DNA of 13,682 nt from Ignavibacteriaceae bacterium (GTDB lineage Bacteria; Bacteroidota; Ignavibacteria; Ignavibacteriales; Ignavibacteriaceae): assembly GCA_026193755.1 (NCBI GenBank), contig JAPHUI010000372.1:1-13682 (forward strand), written 5' to 3'. The position numbers and the translations under genes were made by a program. The notes under the pieces are model-generated. The model saw nothing but the letters and a program-made list of their open reading frames with translations. It was not told the origin of the DNA and searched no databases. Positions 1 through 8,713 of the stretch are shown here, in pieces (positions within the stretch are counted from its first letter, which is position 1; the number at the start of each line of letters is the position of its first letter).

Positions 1-1947
1 TGGATGGAACAGGAAAAGGAACGTGGTATTACAATCACCAGTGCTGCCACAACTTGCTATTGGAATGATCATCAGATAAATATTATTGATACACCGGGAC
101 ACGTTGATTTTACAGTTGAAGTTGAAAGATCTTTAAGAGTTTTAGACGGAGCAGTTGCTTTGTTTTGTGCTGTTGGTGGTGTAGAACCACAATCGGAAAC
201 TGTTTGGAGACAGGCAGATAAATACAATGTTCCGAGAATAGCATTTATTAATAAGATGGATAGAGTTGGAGCAGATTTCTATAATGCGGTTCAAATGATG
301 AAAGACAGGCTTAGTGCAAACGCTGTTCCTATTAATTTACCAATTGGTGAAGGAGATCTTTTTTCCGGTGTTATAGATTTAATTCAATTTAAAGCAAGGA
401 TGTATCACGACGAAACCTTTGGCGCAACCTTCGATGAAATTCCTATACCTCAGGATTTGATGGATTTAGCAAATAAATACAGGACAAAAATGCTTGAGGC
501 TGTATCCGATGTAGATGATACGCTGTTGGAAAAATATCTTGAAGGAAAAGAAATTACAGCCGACGAGATAATTGCTGTTCTTCGAAAGGCGACAATTGAA
601 TCTAAAATTATTCCGGTAGTTTGCGGCTCAGCTTTTAAGAATAAAGGTGTTCAGAAACTACTTGATTATGTTGTTGATTTGCTACCGTCACCTTTTGATT
701 TTAAAGAAATACATGCTCACCATATTGGTATAAACGATATAGTGACCAGAAAAACATCTGAGAAGGAAAAGTTTGTTGCTTTGGCTTTTAAAATTATGAA
801 CGATCCTTATGTTGGGAAGTTATGTTTCTTCCGTGTCTACTCCGGTGTTTTAAAGGCAGGATCCTATGTTTATAATTCTGTAAGTCAAAGAAAAGAACGA
901 ATTGGTAGGCTTTTACAGATGCATGCAAATGATAGATTGGATATTAGTGAAGTTCGAACAGGAGATATAGCAGCTGCTGTAGGGTTAAAATTTACTCGTA
1001 CAGGAGATACTTTATGTTCTGAAGATGATCCGATAGTTCTTGAAAAAATTACATTTCCTGAACCTGTTATTCAGATTGCTATTGAGCCTAAGACCAAAGC
1101 AGATCAGGATAAGTTATCAGATTCGCTCTCAAAGCTTTCTGATGAGGACCCAACTTTTAGGGTTAATGTTGACCAGGAAACAGGACAAACATTAATCAGC
1201 GGAATGGGTGAGCTTCACCTTGAAATTCTTGTAGATCGCATGAAAAGAGAATTTAAAGTTGAAGCTAACATTGGTAAACCACAAGTTGCTTATAGAGAAA
1301 CGATTACAGAGACTGTTCAAGCAGAAGGTAAGTTTATTAAACAATCTGGTGGTCGTGGTAAATATGGTCATGTGGAAATTGAACTATCACCCAACGAACC
1401 TGGAAAAGGATTTGAATTTACGAATGCTATTGTTGGTGGAGCGATACCAAAAGAATATATAACTCCGGTATCTGCTGGAATTCAGGAAGCAATGCGGAAT
1501 GGTGTAGTTGCCGGATTTCCAGTAGTTGATATTAAAGCTAAATTATTTGACGGTTCATATCACGATGTCGATTCCGATGAATTATCATTTAAAGTTGCAG
1601 GTTCAATGGCTTTTAAAAACGGATGTAAAAAAGCTAAGCCTATTCTGTTGGAACCGATAATGTCAGTTGAGGTTGTTACTCCTGAAGATTATTTAGGTGA
1701 TGTTATGGGTGATTTAAATTCACGCAGAGGAAAAATTGAAGGTTTTAATGCACGAAAAGATGCTCAGGTAATCAAAGCACTTGTTCCCCTTTCTGAGATG
1801 TTTGGATATGCGACTGTTTTAAGATCTATGACGCAGGGAAGAGCAATATACACAATGCAGTTTGATCATTATCAGCAGGTACCTCAATCAATTGCTGAGG
1901 AGATTGCTGAGAAATCATTAGGTAAGAAAAGTACAGCAACAGCTTAA
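1..1947 (+). CDS. fusA: Elongation factor G (EF-G), 5'-truncated by window edge
   Basis: EF-G is the cytosolic GTPase that drives translocation of tRNAs and mRNA after each peptide bond, and with RRF it helps recycle ribosomes. The frame is open from base 1 (Trp codon, then Met-Glu-Gln). The first ATG at base 4 is an internal residue, because the family continues upstream here with the P-loop (G1), so about 50 N-terminal residues are outside the window. Counting from that Met, visible motifs are the switch I RGITIT (7-12), G3 DTPGH (29-33), G4 NKMD (83-86) and G5 GSA in CGSAFKNKG. Domains II to V follow, including domain IV with GGRGKYGHV and domain V ending in [12 protein letters not shown] and [14 protein letters not shown]. 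The C-terminus is complete (TAA stop). tuf follows after 47 bases, as in a str operon, so rpsL and rpsG are expected just upstream. Identification is very secure. Confidence 0.98.
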   Translation, partial: WMEQEKERGITITSAATTCYWNDHQINIIDTPGHVDFTVEVERSLRVLDGAVALFCAVGGVEPQSETVWRQADKYNVPRIAFINKMDRVGADFYNAVQMMKDRLSANAVPINLPIGEGDLFSGVIDLIQFKARMYHDETFGATFDEIPIPQDLMDLANKYRTKMLEAVSDVDDTLLEKYLEGKEITADEIIAVLRKATIESKIIPVVCGSAFKNKGVQKLLDYVVDLLPSPFDFKEIHAHHIGINDIVTRKTSEKEKFVALAFKIMNDPYVGKLCFFRVYSGVLKAGSYVYNSVSQRKERIGRLLQMHANDRLDISEVRTGDIAAAVGLKFTRTGDTLCSEDDPIVLEKITFPEPVIQIAIEPKTKADQDKLSDSLSKLSDEDPTFRVNVDQETGQTLISGMGELHLEILVDRMKREFKVEANIGKPQVAYRETITETVQAEGKFIKQSGGRGKYGHVEIELSPNEPGKGFEFTNAIVGGAIPKEYITPVSAGIQEAMRNGVVAGFPVVDIKAKLFDGSYHDVDSDELSFKVAGSMAFKNGCKKAKPILLEPIMSVEVVTPEDYLGDVMGDLNSRRGKIEGFNARKDAQVIKALVPLSEMFGYATVLRSMTQGRAIYTMQFDHYQQVPQSIAEEIAEKSLGKKSTATA

Positions 1948-1994
1948 TTAATTTAGAATTAACAATAAAAGGAAAAATATAAAAGGAGAAACCG

Positions 1995-3203
1995 ATGGCA
2001 AAAGAAAAATTTGACAGGAGTAAGCCGCACGTTAACGTTGGAACAATCGGTCATGTAGACCATGGTAAAACCACATTAACTGCTGCCATCACAATGGCTC
2101 TCAATAAGAAGGGCTTATCACAAATAAGAACTTTTGATAGTATTGATAATGCACCTGAAGAAAAAGAAAGAGGCATTACAATTGCAACTGCTCACGTTGA
2201 ATATTCAACTGAAAAGAGACATTATGCTCACGTAGATTGTCCCGGTCACGCAGATTATGTAAAGAACATGATAACGGGTGCAGCTCAAATGGATGGTGCT
2301 ATTCTGGTTGTTGCTGCTACAGATGGACCTATGCCACAAACAAGAGAGCATATTCTCCTTGCTCGTCAGGTAGGTGTTCCCAGGATAGTTGTATTTATGA
2401 ATAAAGTTGATATGGTTGATGATCCTGAGCTTTTAGATTTAGTTGAAGAAGAGTTAAAGGATCTTTTAACTTCGTACGAATTTCCTGGTAATGAAGTTCC
2501 CATCATCAGGGGCTCGGCTCTAAAAGCGCTCGAAGCTGCAGCATCTCCGGAAGCTAAAATAGATGATCCAAGGTTGGATTGTGTTTGGCAGCTTATGGAT
2601 GCAGTTGATTCTTATATTCCTGTTCCTGAAAGAGAAACTTCAAAACCTTTCCTAATGCCTGTCGAAGACGTATTCTCAATTACAGGTCGTGGCACAGTTG
2701 CTACCGGAAGAGTAGAAAGAGGAGAAGTTAAACTCCAAGAAGAGGTTGAACTTATCGGATTAGGAATGCACAAAAAGACAGTTGTTACTGGTATTGAAAT
2801 GTTCAGAAAAGAACTTGATTCTGCAATGGCTGGTGATAACGCTGGAATTTTGTTAAGAGGTGTTGATAAAAATGAAATTGAACGAGGAATGGTAATAGCA
2901 AAAACTGGTTCCATAACTCCGCATACAGTATTTGAAGGTTCAGTTTATATCTTATCAAAGAATGAAGGTGGAAGACATACTCCATTCTTTAACGGTTACC
3001 GTCCGCAGTTTTATTTTAGGACTACTGATGTAACTGGTGTTGCTACTTTACCTGAAGGTACTGAAATGGTTATGCCTGGTGATAATGTTAATCTTAAAGT
3101 AGAATTGATATCCGAGATCGCTATGGAAGATGGGTTGAGATTTGCTATCCGTGAAGGCGGCAGAACTGTTGGTGCTGGTGTTGTTACAAAGATTATCAAA
3201 TAA
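1995..3203 (+). CDS. tuf: Elongation factor Tu (EF-Tu)
   Basis: EF-Tu is the GTPase that carries aminoacyl-tRNA to the ribosomal A site. The 402-residue protein is full length (E. coli has 394). The G domain shows the P-loop GHVDHGKT (19-26), switch [13 protein letters not shown]3 DCPGH (81-85, including the catalytic His85), G4 NKVD (136-139) and G5 GSAL (173-176). The beta-barrel domains follow, with [13 protein letters not shown] and [24 protein letters not shown]. The start is supported by AAGGAG at 1983-1988, six bases before the ATG. Arginine stands after QVGVP where E. coli has tyrosine, and KERGIT replaces KARGIT; both are familiar in the Bacteroidota/Chlorobi group. It lies 47 bases after fusA and is probably cotranscribed with it. 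The 73-base gap before rpsJ holds a hairpin. Confidence 0.99.
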   Translation: MAKEKFDRSKPHVNVGTIGHVDHGKTTLTAAITMALNKKGLSQIRTFDSIDNAPEEKERGITIATAHVEYSTEKRHYAHVDCPGHADYVKNMITGAAQMDGAILVVAATDGPMPQTREHILLARQVGVPRIVVFMNKVDMVDDPELLDLVEEELKDLLTSYEFPGNEVPIIRGSALKALEAAASPEAKIDDPRLDCVWQLMDAVDSYIPVPERETSKPFLMPVEDVFSITGRGTVATGRVERGEVKLQEEVELIGLGMHKKTVVTGIEMFRKELDSAMAGDNAGILLRGVDKNEIERGMVIAKTGSITPHTVFEGSVYILSKNEGGRHTPFFNGYRPQFYFRTTDVTGVATLPEGTEMVMPGDNVNLKVELISEIAMEDGLRFAIREGGRTVGAGVVTKIIK

Positions 3204-3222
3204 ATAGAAAATAATTTTCAAC

Positions 3223-3248
3223 GAAATGGGAGCTTATTCTCCCTTTTC
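3223..3248 (+). terminator. Hairpin between tuf and rpsJ: possible attenuator or weak terminator
   Basis: GGGAG (3228-3232) pairs with CTCCC (3239-3243) around a 6-base loop. After one T/T mismatch the stem extends with GAAA (3223-3226) pairing TTTC (3245-3248). The 3' arm is followed by ATTTGTG, and most of the U-rich stretch lies within the arm itself. This is therefore not a textbook intrinsic terminator with a long U tail. It marks the str/S10 boundary, where E. coli has separate transcription units. It may terminate part of the transcripts, stabilise the tuf mRNA 3' end, or protect a processed end. The pairing is seen directly; the function is inferred. Confidence 0.45.
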
Positions 3249-3263
3249 ATTTGTGCTAATTAT

Positions 3264-3269
3264 AAGGAG
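3264..3269 (+). promoter_or_regulatory. Strong ribosome binding site deciding the TTG start of rpsJ
   Basis: AAGGAG lies 7 bases before the TTG at 3277. The encoded S10 contains no internal methionine, so no ATG is available in frame, and this site fixes the start at TTG. Confidence 0.8.
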
Positions 3270-3276
3270 TTCTTAA

Positions 3277-3591
3277 TTGCCGGGTCAGAAAATAAGAATA
3301 AAACTAAAATCTTATGATCATATACTGATTGATAAGTCGACTGAAAAGATTATCAAGACAGTTAGAAGTACTGGTGCGGTCGTCTCAGGACCAATTCCGT
3401 TACCAACAAGGAGAACTGTGTACACAGTACTTAGATCACCACATGTTGACAAAAAGTCACGTGAACAATTTGAAACCCGGGCTCATAAAAGAATTATCGA
3501 TATTCATAATTCAAATAATAAAACCGTCGATTCATTAAGCAAGCTTGATATTCCGGCGGGTGTTGATATTGCAATTAAAATTAATTTATAA
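3277..3591 (+). CDS. rpsJ: Small ribosomal subunit protein uS10
   Basis: S10 sits in the head of the 30S subunit; in other bacteria it also acts as NusE in transcription antitermination. The 104-residue product matches the family's usual length. It opens [18 protein letters not shown], has the core [15 protein letters not shown] (positions 32-46) and [16 protein letters not shown], and ends IDIPAG-like ([13 protein letters not shown]). The start is TTG at 3277, with AAGGAG seven bases upstream. There is no other Met codon in the frame, and the N-terminus aligns with the family from the residue after the start. It is the first gene of the S10 block, 73 bases after tuf and 17 bases before rplC. 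Confidence 0.98.
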   Translation: MPGQKIRIKLKSYDHILIDKSTEKIIKTVRSTGAVVSGPIPLPTRRTVYTVLRSPHVDKKSREQFETRAHKRIIDIHNSNNKTVDSLSKLDIPAGVDIAIKINL

Positions 3592-3608
3592 TTTATTCTG
3601 AGTTTGTT

Positions 3609-4232
3609 ATGCCTGGAATTTTGGGTAAAAAAATAGGAATGACCAGCGTCTTTAATGCTGAAGGAAATTTGGTACCTGTTACTGTTATTCAGGCAGCACC
3701 TAGTAAAATTATCTCTGTGAAGAAACAAGAAAAGGATGGTTACGCTGCGGTAGTTGTTGGTTATGGAGAAAAAAAAGAGAAAAATATTAGCAAACCAGTC
3801 TTAGGTCAATTTAAAAAAAGTAATCTTTCACCATTTAGAATGATTAAAGAATTTAAAGGTTTTGATTCAAATTCAGCTAAAGTCGGCGATGAAATTAAAG
3901 TTGATATATTTAAAGAAGGCGATACTATAAAAGTTAGAGGAAAGAGTAAGGGAAAAGGTTTCCAGGGAGTAATGAAGCGTCATAATTTTGGTGGAGTTGG
4001 TGGTACAACTCACGGGCAAAGTGATAGACTTAGAGCTCCGGGTTCAATTGGTTCGAGTTCATATCCATCACGAGTTTTCAAAGGACAAAGAATGGCCGGA
4101 AGGAAGGGATTTGATAATGTTACGATTCGTAATCTCAAAGTGATTAAAGTTATCCCGGAGGAAAATTTGATAATGGTAAAAGGTGCAGTGCCGGGTTCAA
4201 TAAATTCAATAGTTGAATTGATTAAGCTATAG
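3609..4232 (+). CDS. rplC: Large ribosomal subunit protein uL3
   Basis: L3 is an early-assembly 50S protein that binds near the 3' end of 23S rRNA and sends a loop toward the peptidyl-transferase centre. The 207-residue product shows the N-terminal LGKKIGMT (5-12), GKSKGKGFQGVMKRHNF (111-127), THGQ (134-137), RAPGSIG (142-148) and RVFKGQRMAGRKG (155-167), and ends with LIMVKGAVPGS (187-197). At the site of E. coli Gln150, which PrmB methylates, the sequence reads SIGSSSYPS with Ser in place of Gln, so that modification should be absent. The ATG has no obvious SD in the 17-base gap after rpsJ, so translation may be coupled to rpsJ. rplD follows after 32 bases. Confidence 0.98.
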   Translation: MPGILGKKIGMTSVFNAEGNLVPVTVIQAAPSKIISVKKQEKDGYAAVVVGYGEKKEKNISKPVLGQFKKSNLSPFRMIKEFKGFDSNSAKVGDEIKVDIFKEGDTIKVRGKSKGKGFQGVMKRHNFGGVGGTTHGQSDRLRAPGSIGSSSYPSRVFKGQRMAGRKGFDNVTIRNLKVIKVIPEENLIMVKGAVPGSINSIVELIKL

Positions 4233-4264
4233 GCTTATAAAAAAGTATTAAAATCTGAATTAAC

Positions 4265-4912
4265 ATGACTTTAGAAATATATAAAACAGACGGAAAACCT
4301 TCAGGAAAAAAAGTTGAACTCGATGATGCCATTTTCGGTATTCAGCCGAATGATCATTCAATTTATCTTTCTGTAAAAGCATTTCTTGCTAATCAAAGGC
4401 AGGGAACTCATAAAGCTAAGGAGAGGGCAGAAGTAAGAGGCGGAGGTAAAAAACCCTGGAGACAAAAAGGAAGAGGAACTGCGAGAGCCGGTACAACACG
4501 TTCACCATTATGGATTGGCGGTGGAACAATTTTCGGTCCTCGTCCTAGAGATCACAGACAAAAGCTTCCTAAAAAAGTCAGGCAGCTTGCGAGAAAATCT
4601 GCTCTCAGCTATAAGGTTAAAGATGAACAGCTAATGATAGTTGAAGATTTTACTTTTGAAAAACCGGCGACGAAAGATTTTATTTCTATAATGGACGCTC
4701 TGAATTTAAATGGTAAAAAGATACTTCTTCTCACAGGGAAAAATGATATCAATATTTATAAATCCGGAAGAAATATCAGTAAAGTTAGTGTGTTGGAAGC
4801 TAGTAAAGCCTCGGCTTACGATATTCTGAACAATCAGCTGTTAATACTTCAGCAAAGTGCTGTTGAAGCAATTTCTGAAACATTTAAAGAAAATGAAGCA
4901 GAGGTGAACTGA
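4265..4912 (+). CDS. rplD: Large ribosomal subunit protein uL4
   Basis: L4 is a 50S assembly protein whose extended loop lines the peptide exit tunnel. In E. coli it also represses its own S10 operon. The 215-residue product has the tunnel loop at roughly 47-95, with GGGKKPWRQKGRGTARAG (59-76) and SPLWIGGGTIFGPRPRDH (80-97). A Rossmann-like C-terminal half includes KKILLLTGKNDIN. No SD is apparent before the ATG at 4265. The TGA stop is separated from the rplW ATG by one base, and the rplW binding site lies inside the last codons of this gene, which suggests translational coupling. The leader that L4 binds in E. coli has no evident counterpart before rpsJ here. Confidence 0.98.
   Translation: MTLEIYKTDGKPSGKKVELDDAIFGIQPNDHSIYLSVKAFLANQRQGTHKAKERAEVRGGGKKPWRQKGRGTARAGTTRSPLWIGGGTIFGPRPRDHRQKLPKKVRQLARKSALSYKVKDEQLMIVEDFTFEKPATKDFISIMDALNLNGKKILLLTGKNDINIYKSGRNISKVSVLEASKASAYDILNNQLLILQQSAVEAISETFKENEAEVN
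4901..4907 (+). promoter_or_regulatory. Ribosome binding site of rplW inside the rplD 3' end
   Basis: GAGGTGA, a near-perfect anti-SD complement, lies within the last rplD codons and 6 bases before the rplW ATG at 4914. Its position in translated sequence suggests that rplW initiation is coupled to rplD termination. Confidence 0.7.
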
Positions 4913-4913
4913 T

Positions 4914-5207
4914 ATGCACCAGGTTTTAATAAGCCCTCTTATCACCGAGAAAATGACCAACATAACTACGGATAATGGTAAGTACGGATTTCTTGTAAAT
5001 CCCAAGGCAAATAAAATTCAAATTGCAAAAGCAATTGAACAAAAATTTAATGTGCATGTAGTTGCTGTAAAAACTATAAATCATCCTGGTAAAATGAAAA
5101 CACAGTTCAGGAAAAGCGGAAGGTTTACAGGAAAGACTGCCAAATTTAAAAAAGCAATTATTACCCTTAAAGAGGGTGAAAAAATAGAACTTTTTGAAGA
5201 AGTTTAG
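4914..5207 (+). CDS. rplW: Large ribosomal subunit protein uL23
   Basis: L23 lies at the exit of the 50S polypeptide tunnel and is the docking site for trigger factor and SRP in bacteria. The 97-residue product has the family N-terminus with LISPLITEKMT (5-15), the YGFLV strand, NKIQIAKAIEQKFNVHV, and the basic extended loop from about 55 to 80 (NHPGKMKTQFRKSGRFTGKT). It finishes with the strand KKAIITLKEGEKIELF. The start is set by GAGGTGA at 4901-4907 in the end of rplD, one base after that gene's stop. rplB follows after 21 bases. Confidence 0.98.
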   Translation: MHQVLISPLITEKMTNITTDNGKYGFLVNPKANKIQIAKAIEQKFNVHVVAVKTINHPGKMKTQFRKSGRFTGKTAKFKKAIITLKEGEKIELFEEV

Positions 5208-5228
5208 ATTTTGGAAATGGGTATTTAA

Positions 5229-6056
5229 ATGGGAATTAAAAAATTAAAACCAACTACTCCGGGAACAAGATTTAAAAGTAACTTCACTTTTGATGAAATT
5301 ACAAAAACAGTACCTGAAAAATCGTTAACTGTTTCTTTAAAAAAATCGGGTGGCAGGAATAATTTAGGTAGAATTACGGCGAGACACATTGGTGGTGGTC
5401 ATAAACGAAGATATAGAAAAATTGATTTTAAAAGAGACAAGCACGGAATTCCTGCAAAAGTATTTTCAATAGAGTATGATCCTAATCGATCATCGAGGAT
5501 CGCATTACTTCACTATTCCGATGGCGAAAAGAGATACATTATTGCACCAAATGGTTTAAAAGTCGGTGACACAGTGAGATCCGGTTCGGGTAGCGAAATT
5601 TCAGTTGGTAACACATTACCACTAAAAGAAATGCCTTTGGGAAGTTTTGTTCATAATGTTGAATTAAAACCCGGGAAGGGGGGACAAATTGGTAGAAGTG
5701 CCGGCAATGCATTACAATTAATGGCTAGGGAAGGAAACTTTGCTCAGCTAAAAATGCCTTCTGGGGAAGTAAGAATGATAAATGTAAATTGTCTGGCAAC
5801 TTACGGACTCGTGGGCAATTCTGAGCACGAGAACATTAGTTTAGGCAAAGCAGGTAGAACAAGATGGTTAGGTAGAAGATCATACGTGAGAGGTGTTGCA
5901 ATGAATCCGGTCGATCACCCGATGGGGGGCGGTGAAGGTAAAACTTCAGGTGGCGGTCATCCTGTTTCACCATGGGGACAAAAAGCAAAAGGATTGAAAA
6001 CCCGTAAAAGAAAAAATCGTTCTAATAAATACATTATTAAAAGAAGGAAAAATTAG
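5229..6056 (+). CDS. rplB: Large ribosomal subunit protein uL2
   Basis: L2 is one of the most conserved 50S proteins. It binds 23S rRNA domain IV and is needed for subunit association and peptidyl-transferase activity. The 275-residue product aligns through the family: [20 protein letters not shown] (40-59), [13 protein letters not shown] (82-94), [13 protein letters not shown] (147-159) and [16 protein letters not shown] (222-237). The Asp-His pair equivalent to E. coli D228/H229 is present (229/230 here, counting the initiator Met). The second His of the E. coli DHPHGG motif is Met, as in Bacteroidota. The C-terminal tail is strongly basic and ends in RRKN. No strong SD precedes the ATG. 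rpsS follows after 9 bases. Confidence 0.99.
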   Translation: MGIKKLKPTTPGTRFKSNFTFDEITKTVPEKSLTVSLKKSGGRNNLGRITARHIGGGHKRRYRKIDFKRDKHGIPAKVFSIEYDPNRSSRIALLHYSDGEKRYIIAPNGLKVGDTVRSGSGSEISVGNTLPLKEMPLGSFVHNVELKPGKGGQIGRSAGNALQLMAREGNFAQLKMPSGEVRMINVNCLATYGLVGNSEHENISLGKAGRTRWLGRRSYVRGVAMNPVDHPMGGGEGKTSGGGHPVSPWGQKAKGLKTRKRKNRSNKYIIKRRKN

Positions 6057-6065
6057 GTTTAGCTT

Positions 6066-6353
6066 ATGCCTCGTTCGGTAAAAAAAGGACCTTTTATACA
6101 TTTTAAACTTGCACTGAAAATAAAGCAGCTTAATGATACTAATCAGAAAAGAATTATTAAGACGTGGTCTCGTGCATCTATAATTACTCCGGATTTTGTT
6201 GGTCATACTATAGCTGTTCATAATGGAAACAAGATGATTCCTATTTTCATAACTGAAAATATGGTTGGTCATAAATTAGGTGAATTCGCTCCAACCAGAA
6301 TTTTTAGAGGTCATCCGGGTACTAAAGCCGAAAAAGCAGCCAAGACTAGCTAA
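6066..6353 (+). CDS. rpsS: Small ribosomal subunit protein uS19
   Basis: S19 lies in the 30S head next to S13 and contacts the A-site tRNA region and the inter-subunit bridge. The 95-residue product is of normal length. It begins [10 protein letters not shown], carries the conserved core [24 protein letters not shown] as residues 31-54, then [17 protein letters not shown] (67-83) before a basic tail. The ATG lies 9 bases after the rplB stop, with only a weak AGG nearby, so coupling with rplB is likely. rplV follows after 19 bases. Confidence 0.98.
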   Translation: MPRSVKKGPFIHFKLALKIKQLNDTNQKRIIKTWSRASIITPDFVGHTIAVHNGNKMIPIFITENMVGHKLGEFAPTRIFRGHPGTKAEKAAKTS

Positions 6354-6372
6354 TTAAGGAAAAACAGATAAG

Positions 6373-6717
6373 ATGGAAGCAAGAGCAATAAACAGGTTTA
6401 TAGGTTCGTCACCAAGAAAAATGAGATTGGTGATTGATCTAATTAGAGGAGAATCAGTAGACAAAGCTATAGAGATACTTCACTTTTCTCCTAAACATTC
6501 TTCAAAGAATGCAGAAAGAACTTTAAGATCTGCTGTATCTAATCTCCTTAATAAAGATGATACAGCAAGAGTTGAACCATCCGATCTTTACGTGAAGGAA
6601 GCTTTTGTAGATGTTGGTCCGACGCAAAAACGAATATCACCCGCACCGATGGGCAGGGCATACAGGATTAGAAAAAGATCCTGTCATTTAACAATTGTAG
6701 TAGCAAAGAAAGCATAA
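6373..6717 (+). CDS. rplV: Large ribosomal subunit protein uL22
   Basis: L22 spans the 50S subunit and places the tip of a long beta-hairpin in the exit tunnel, near the constriction formed with L4. The 114-residue product shows SPRKMRLVIDLIRG (13-26), a helical middle with HSSKNAERTLRSAVSNL, and the hairpin VDVGPTQKRISPAPMGRAYR (79-98). The hairpin is followed by IRKRSCHLTIVV. AAGGAAAA lies about 10 bases before the ATG. The hairpin has no insertion or deletion visible by eye, so nothing suggests an altered macrolide response. rpsC follows after 15 bases. Confidence 0.98.
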   Translation: MEARAINRFIGSSPRKMRLVIDLIRGESVDKAIEILHFSPKHSSKNAERTLRSAVSNLLNKDDTARVEPSDLYVKEAFVDVGPTQKRISPAPMGRAYRIRKRSCHLTIVVAKKA

Positions 6718-6721
6718 ATTC

Positions 6722-6727
6722 AGGAGG
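6722..6727 (+). promoter_or_regulatory. Strong ribosome binding site deciding the TTG start of rpsC
   Basis: AGGAGG lies 5 bases before TTG at 6733. The first internal Met of S3 is residue 133, far inside the conserved protein, so TTG must be the start. Confidence 0.85.
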
Positions 6728-6732
6728 AATTT

Positions 6733-7374
6733 TTGGGACAGAAAACTAATCCGATAGGTTTGAGAGTAGGTCTGATAAGAGGCTGGAACTCTAATTGGTA
6801 CGAAAGTAAAAGTTATGCTACAAAACTTAAAGAAGATGATAAGCTCAGGAGCTACATACGAAACAGGTTAAAGAAGGCAGGTATTTCAAAAATAATAATT
6901 GACAGAACATCCAAGAGTGTAATCTTAAATATTCATACTTCAAGACCGGGAGTTGTAATTGGCAAAAGCGGTAAAGAAATCACTCAGCTTGAAGAAGAAC
7001 TTAGACAAATTACAAAAAAGGAAGTAAAGATTCAGATATCGGAAATTAAACGACCTGAACTTGATGCATACTTAGTTGCAGAAAATATTGCGAATCAGAT
7101 TGAAGGAAGAGTATCTTTTAGAAGAGCAATGAAAATGGCAATAACAGCATCAATGAGGATGGGCGCAGAAGGTATTAGAATTATGTGTGCAGGAAGATTG
7201 GGTGGTGCTGAAATAGCAAGGTCTGAACAGTATAAAGATGGTAGAATTCCACTACACACATTGAGAGCTGATATAGATTACGCCAACGGCAGAGCAGAAA
7301 CAGTATATGGTTCCATTGGAATTAAAGTATGGATTTGCCGGGGTGAAATTCTTGGCAAAAGAGCAATGGAATAA
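6733..7374 (+). CDS. rpsC: Small ribosomal subunit protein uS3
   Basis: S3 forms part of the mRNA entry channel of the 30S head and contributes to helicase activity on structured mRNA. The 213-residue product has the classic start [13 protein letters not shown] type II KH domain carries the GKSG loop at 77-80 ([10 protein letters not shown]). The C-terminal domain includes FRRAMKMAI (129-137), [20 protein letters not shown] and [14 protein letters not shown]. The TTG start at 6733 is supported by AGGAGG and by the absence of any Met before residue 133. It is about 20 residues shorter at the C-terminus than E. coli S3, which is common. rplP follows after 21 bases. Confidence 0.98.
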   Translation: MGQKTNPIGLRVGLIRGWNSNWYESKSYATKLKEDDKLRSYIRNRLKKAGISKIIIDRTSKSVILNIHTSRPGVVIGKSGKEITQLEEELRQITKKEVKIQISEIKRPELDAYLVAENIANQIEGRVSFRRAMKMAITASMRMGAEGIRIMCAGRLGGAEIARSEQYKDGRIPLHTLRADIDYANGRAETVYGSIGIKVWICRGEILGKRAME

Positions 7375-7395
7375 TTTTGAGAAGGATCTAAAATT

Positions 7396-7812
7396 ATGTT
7401 AATGCCGAAAAGAGTAAAATACAGAAAAGCACATAGAGGTAGAAGAAAAGGTAAAGCTAAACGAGGCAGTTCAGTTGCCTTTGGCGATTTCGGTCTAAAA
7501 GCATTAGAACCGAGTTGGATTACGAGCCGTCAGATCGAAGCTTGCCGTGTTGCTCTTTCAAGAAAAATGAAAAGGGATGGCAGGGTATGGATAAGAATAT
7601 TCCCTGACAAACCGGTTTCTAAAAAACCTCTTGAGACGAGAATGGGTAAGGGAAAAGGTGCTCCTGAATTCTGGGTTGCAGTTATTAAACCGGGAAGAAT
7701 TCTTTTTGAGGTCTCGGGTGTTACAAAACAGGTTGCAAACGAAGCTCTCACGATTTGTTCGCATAAGTTGCCGATTAAAACTAAAGTTATAGCCAGACCT
7801 GATTTTGAATAA
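7396..7812 (+). CDS. rplP: Large ribosomal subunit protein uL16
   Basis: L16 contacts the elbow of A- and P-site tRNAs in the 50S subunit and joins late in assembly. The 138-residue product begins [16 protein letters not shown]. The first Met is preferred over the third because the family typically starts ML-x-PKR, and AGAAGGA at 7380-7386 precedes it. The core includes [18 protein letters not shown] (32-49), [14 protein letters not shown] (65-78) and [14 protein letters not shown] (82-95). The arginine equivalent to E. coli Arg81, the hydroxylation site, is retained at 82. rpmC follows after 20 bases. Confidence 0.98.
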   Translation: MLMPKRVKYRKAHRGRRKGKAKRGSSVAFGDFGLKALEPSWITSRQIEACRVALSRKMKRDGRVWIRIFPDKPVSKKPLETRMGKGKGAPEFWVAVIKPGRILFEVSGVTKQVANEALTICSHKLPIKTKVIARPDFE

Positions 7813-7832
7813 GCTTTTTATAGGATATTGAA

Positions 7833-8057
7833 ATGAAGATTCACGAAATAAATGAAATGAAGACCGAAGAAATCCTCCAAAGAATAAAAGAGGAAGAACG
7901 TAATCTAGTTGACCTTAGGTTTTCTCATCAATTAAAGCAGTTAACTAATACAGCTAAAATTAAAAATGTGAAAAGAGATATCGCCAGGTTAAGAACAGTT
8001 CTTCAGAAAAGAGAACTTCAATCAGCTAGTATTTCAACGAAAGGAGAAAGCGCTTAA
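7833..8057 (+). CDS. rpmC: Large ribosomal subunit protein uL29
   Basis: L29 is a small helical 50S protein beside L23 at the tunnel exit. The 74-residue product forms two predicted long helices: [20 protein letters not shown] near the N-terminus and a second around [20 protein letters not shown]. Between them lies the conserved [14 protein letters not shown] short polar tail extends slightly past the usual 60-70 residue length. AGGAT at 7822-7826, six bases before the ATG, supports the start. rpsQ begins two bases after its stop. Confidence 0.97.
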   Translation: MKIHEINEMKTEEILQRIKEEERNLVDLRFSHQLKQLTNTAKIKNVKRDIARLRTVLQKRELQSASISTKGESA

Positions 8058-8059
8058 GA

Positions 8060-8317
8060 ATGGAATCGCGAGGACTCAGGAAGACAAGAATTGGAATGGT
8101 TGTAAGCAATAAAATGGATAAAACAATTCTGGTTGCTATTAAAAGACAAGTTGCTCATCCTCTTTATAAGAAATACTTTAAAAAGACAACGAAGCTTATG
8201 GCTCACGATGAGAAAAAAGAATGTAAAATTGGTGACAAAGTTAAAATTATGGAAACCCGCCCTCTTAGTGCTAATAAAAGATGGCGTTTAGTTGAAATTA
8301 TTGAAAAAGCTAAGTAG
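8060..8317 (+). CDS. rpsQ: Small ribosomal subunit protein uS17
   Basis: S17 is an OB-fold primary 16S rRNA-binding protein of the 30S body. The 85-residue product shows [19 protein letters not shown] (5-23), [19 protein letters not shown] (33-51) and the family signature [19 protein letters not shown] (57-75). Its ATG lies two bases after the rpmC stop. The nearest SD-like motif, AGGAG in the end of rpmC (8042-8046), is 13 bases away, longer than usual, so initiation probably depends on coupling to rpmC. It is the last gene of the S10 block; rplN follows after 18 bases with no terminator visible. Confidence 0.98.
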   Translation: MESRGLRKTRIGMVVSNKMDKTILVAIKRQVAHPLYKKYFKKTTKLMAHDEKKECKIGDKVKIMETRPLSANKRWRLVEIIEKAK

Positions 8318-8335
8318 GCAGGAGAATCACTGACG

Positions 8336-8704
8336 ATGATACAGGTAGAAACAAATCTGGTTGTTGCAGATAATTCGGGTGCAAAAAAAGTTAGATGCAT
8401 TCGGGTTTTAGGCGGTAGCCGCAGACGATATGCAACAGTAGGCGACACAATTGTTGTTAGTGTTAAAACTGCAATGCCTAATGGAACAGTAAAAAAAGGT
8501 GAAGTTTCCAGGGCGGTAATTGTTAGAACAAAAAAAGAAGTAAGAAGAAAAGACGGTTCTTACATTAGGTTTGATGAAAATGCGGCAGTATTAATAAATC
8601 CGCAGAATGAACCAAGAGGAACACGTATTTTCGGTCCCGTTGCACGGGAATTAAGAGATAGACAATTTATGAAAATTGTATCATTAGCACCTGAAGTATT
8701 GTAG
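8336..8704 (+). CDS. rplN: Large ribosomal subunit protein uL14
   Basis: L14 is a beta-barrel protein at the 50S interface; it forms bridges to the 30S subunit and is the site where RsfS binds in other bacteria. The 122-residue product is of canonical length and aligns end to end: [39 protein letters not shown] (21-40), DENAAVLIN (80-88) and [14 protein letters not shown] (94-107), ending in LAPEVL. AGGAGA at 8320-8325 lies 10 bases before the ATG. This is the first gene of the spc block, here directly continuous with the S10 block. rplX follows after 9 bases. Confidence 0.99.
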   Translation: MIQVETNLVVADNSGAKKVRCIRVLGGSRRRYATVGDTIVVSVKTAMPNGTVKKGEVSRAVIVRTKKEVRRKDGSYIRFDENAAVLINPQNEPRGTRIFGPVARELRDRQFMKIVSLAPEVL

Positions 8705-8713
8705 AAGGTAATT

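Noticed and set aside
1948..1962. AT-only inverted repeat (TTAATT / AATTAA) after the fusA stop as a terminator
   Set aside because: Six A/T pairs around a 3-base loop are unstable and have no T tract after them. Such repeats arise easily in AT-rich gaps, and tuf follows at once.
2612..2914. Antisense open frames inside tuf and other genes as coding regions
   Set aside because: They lie wholly opposite strongly conserved genes, match no protein I recognise, and are explained by codon bias of the sense strand.
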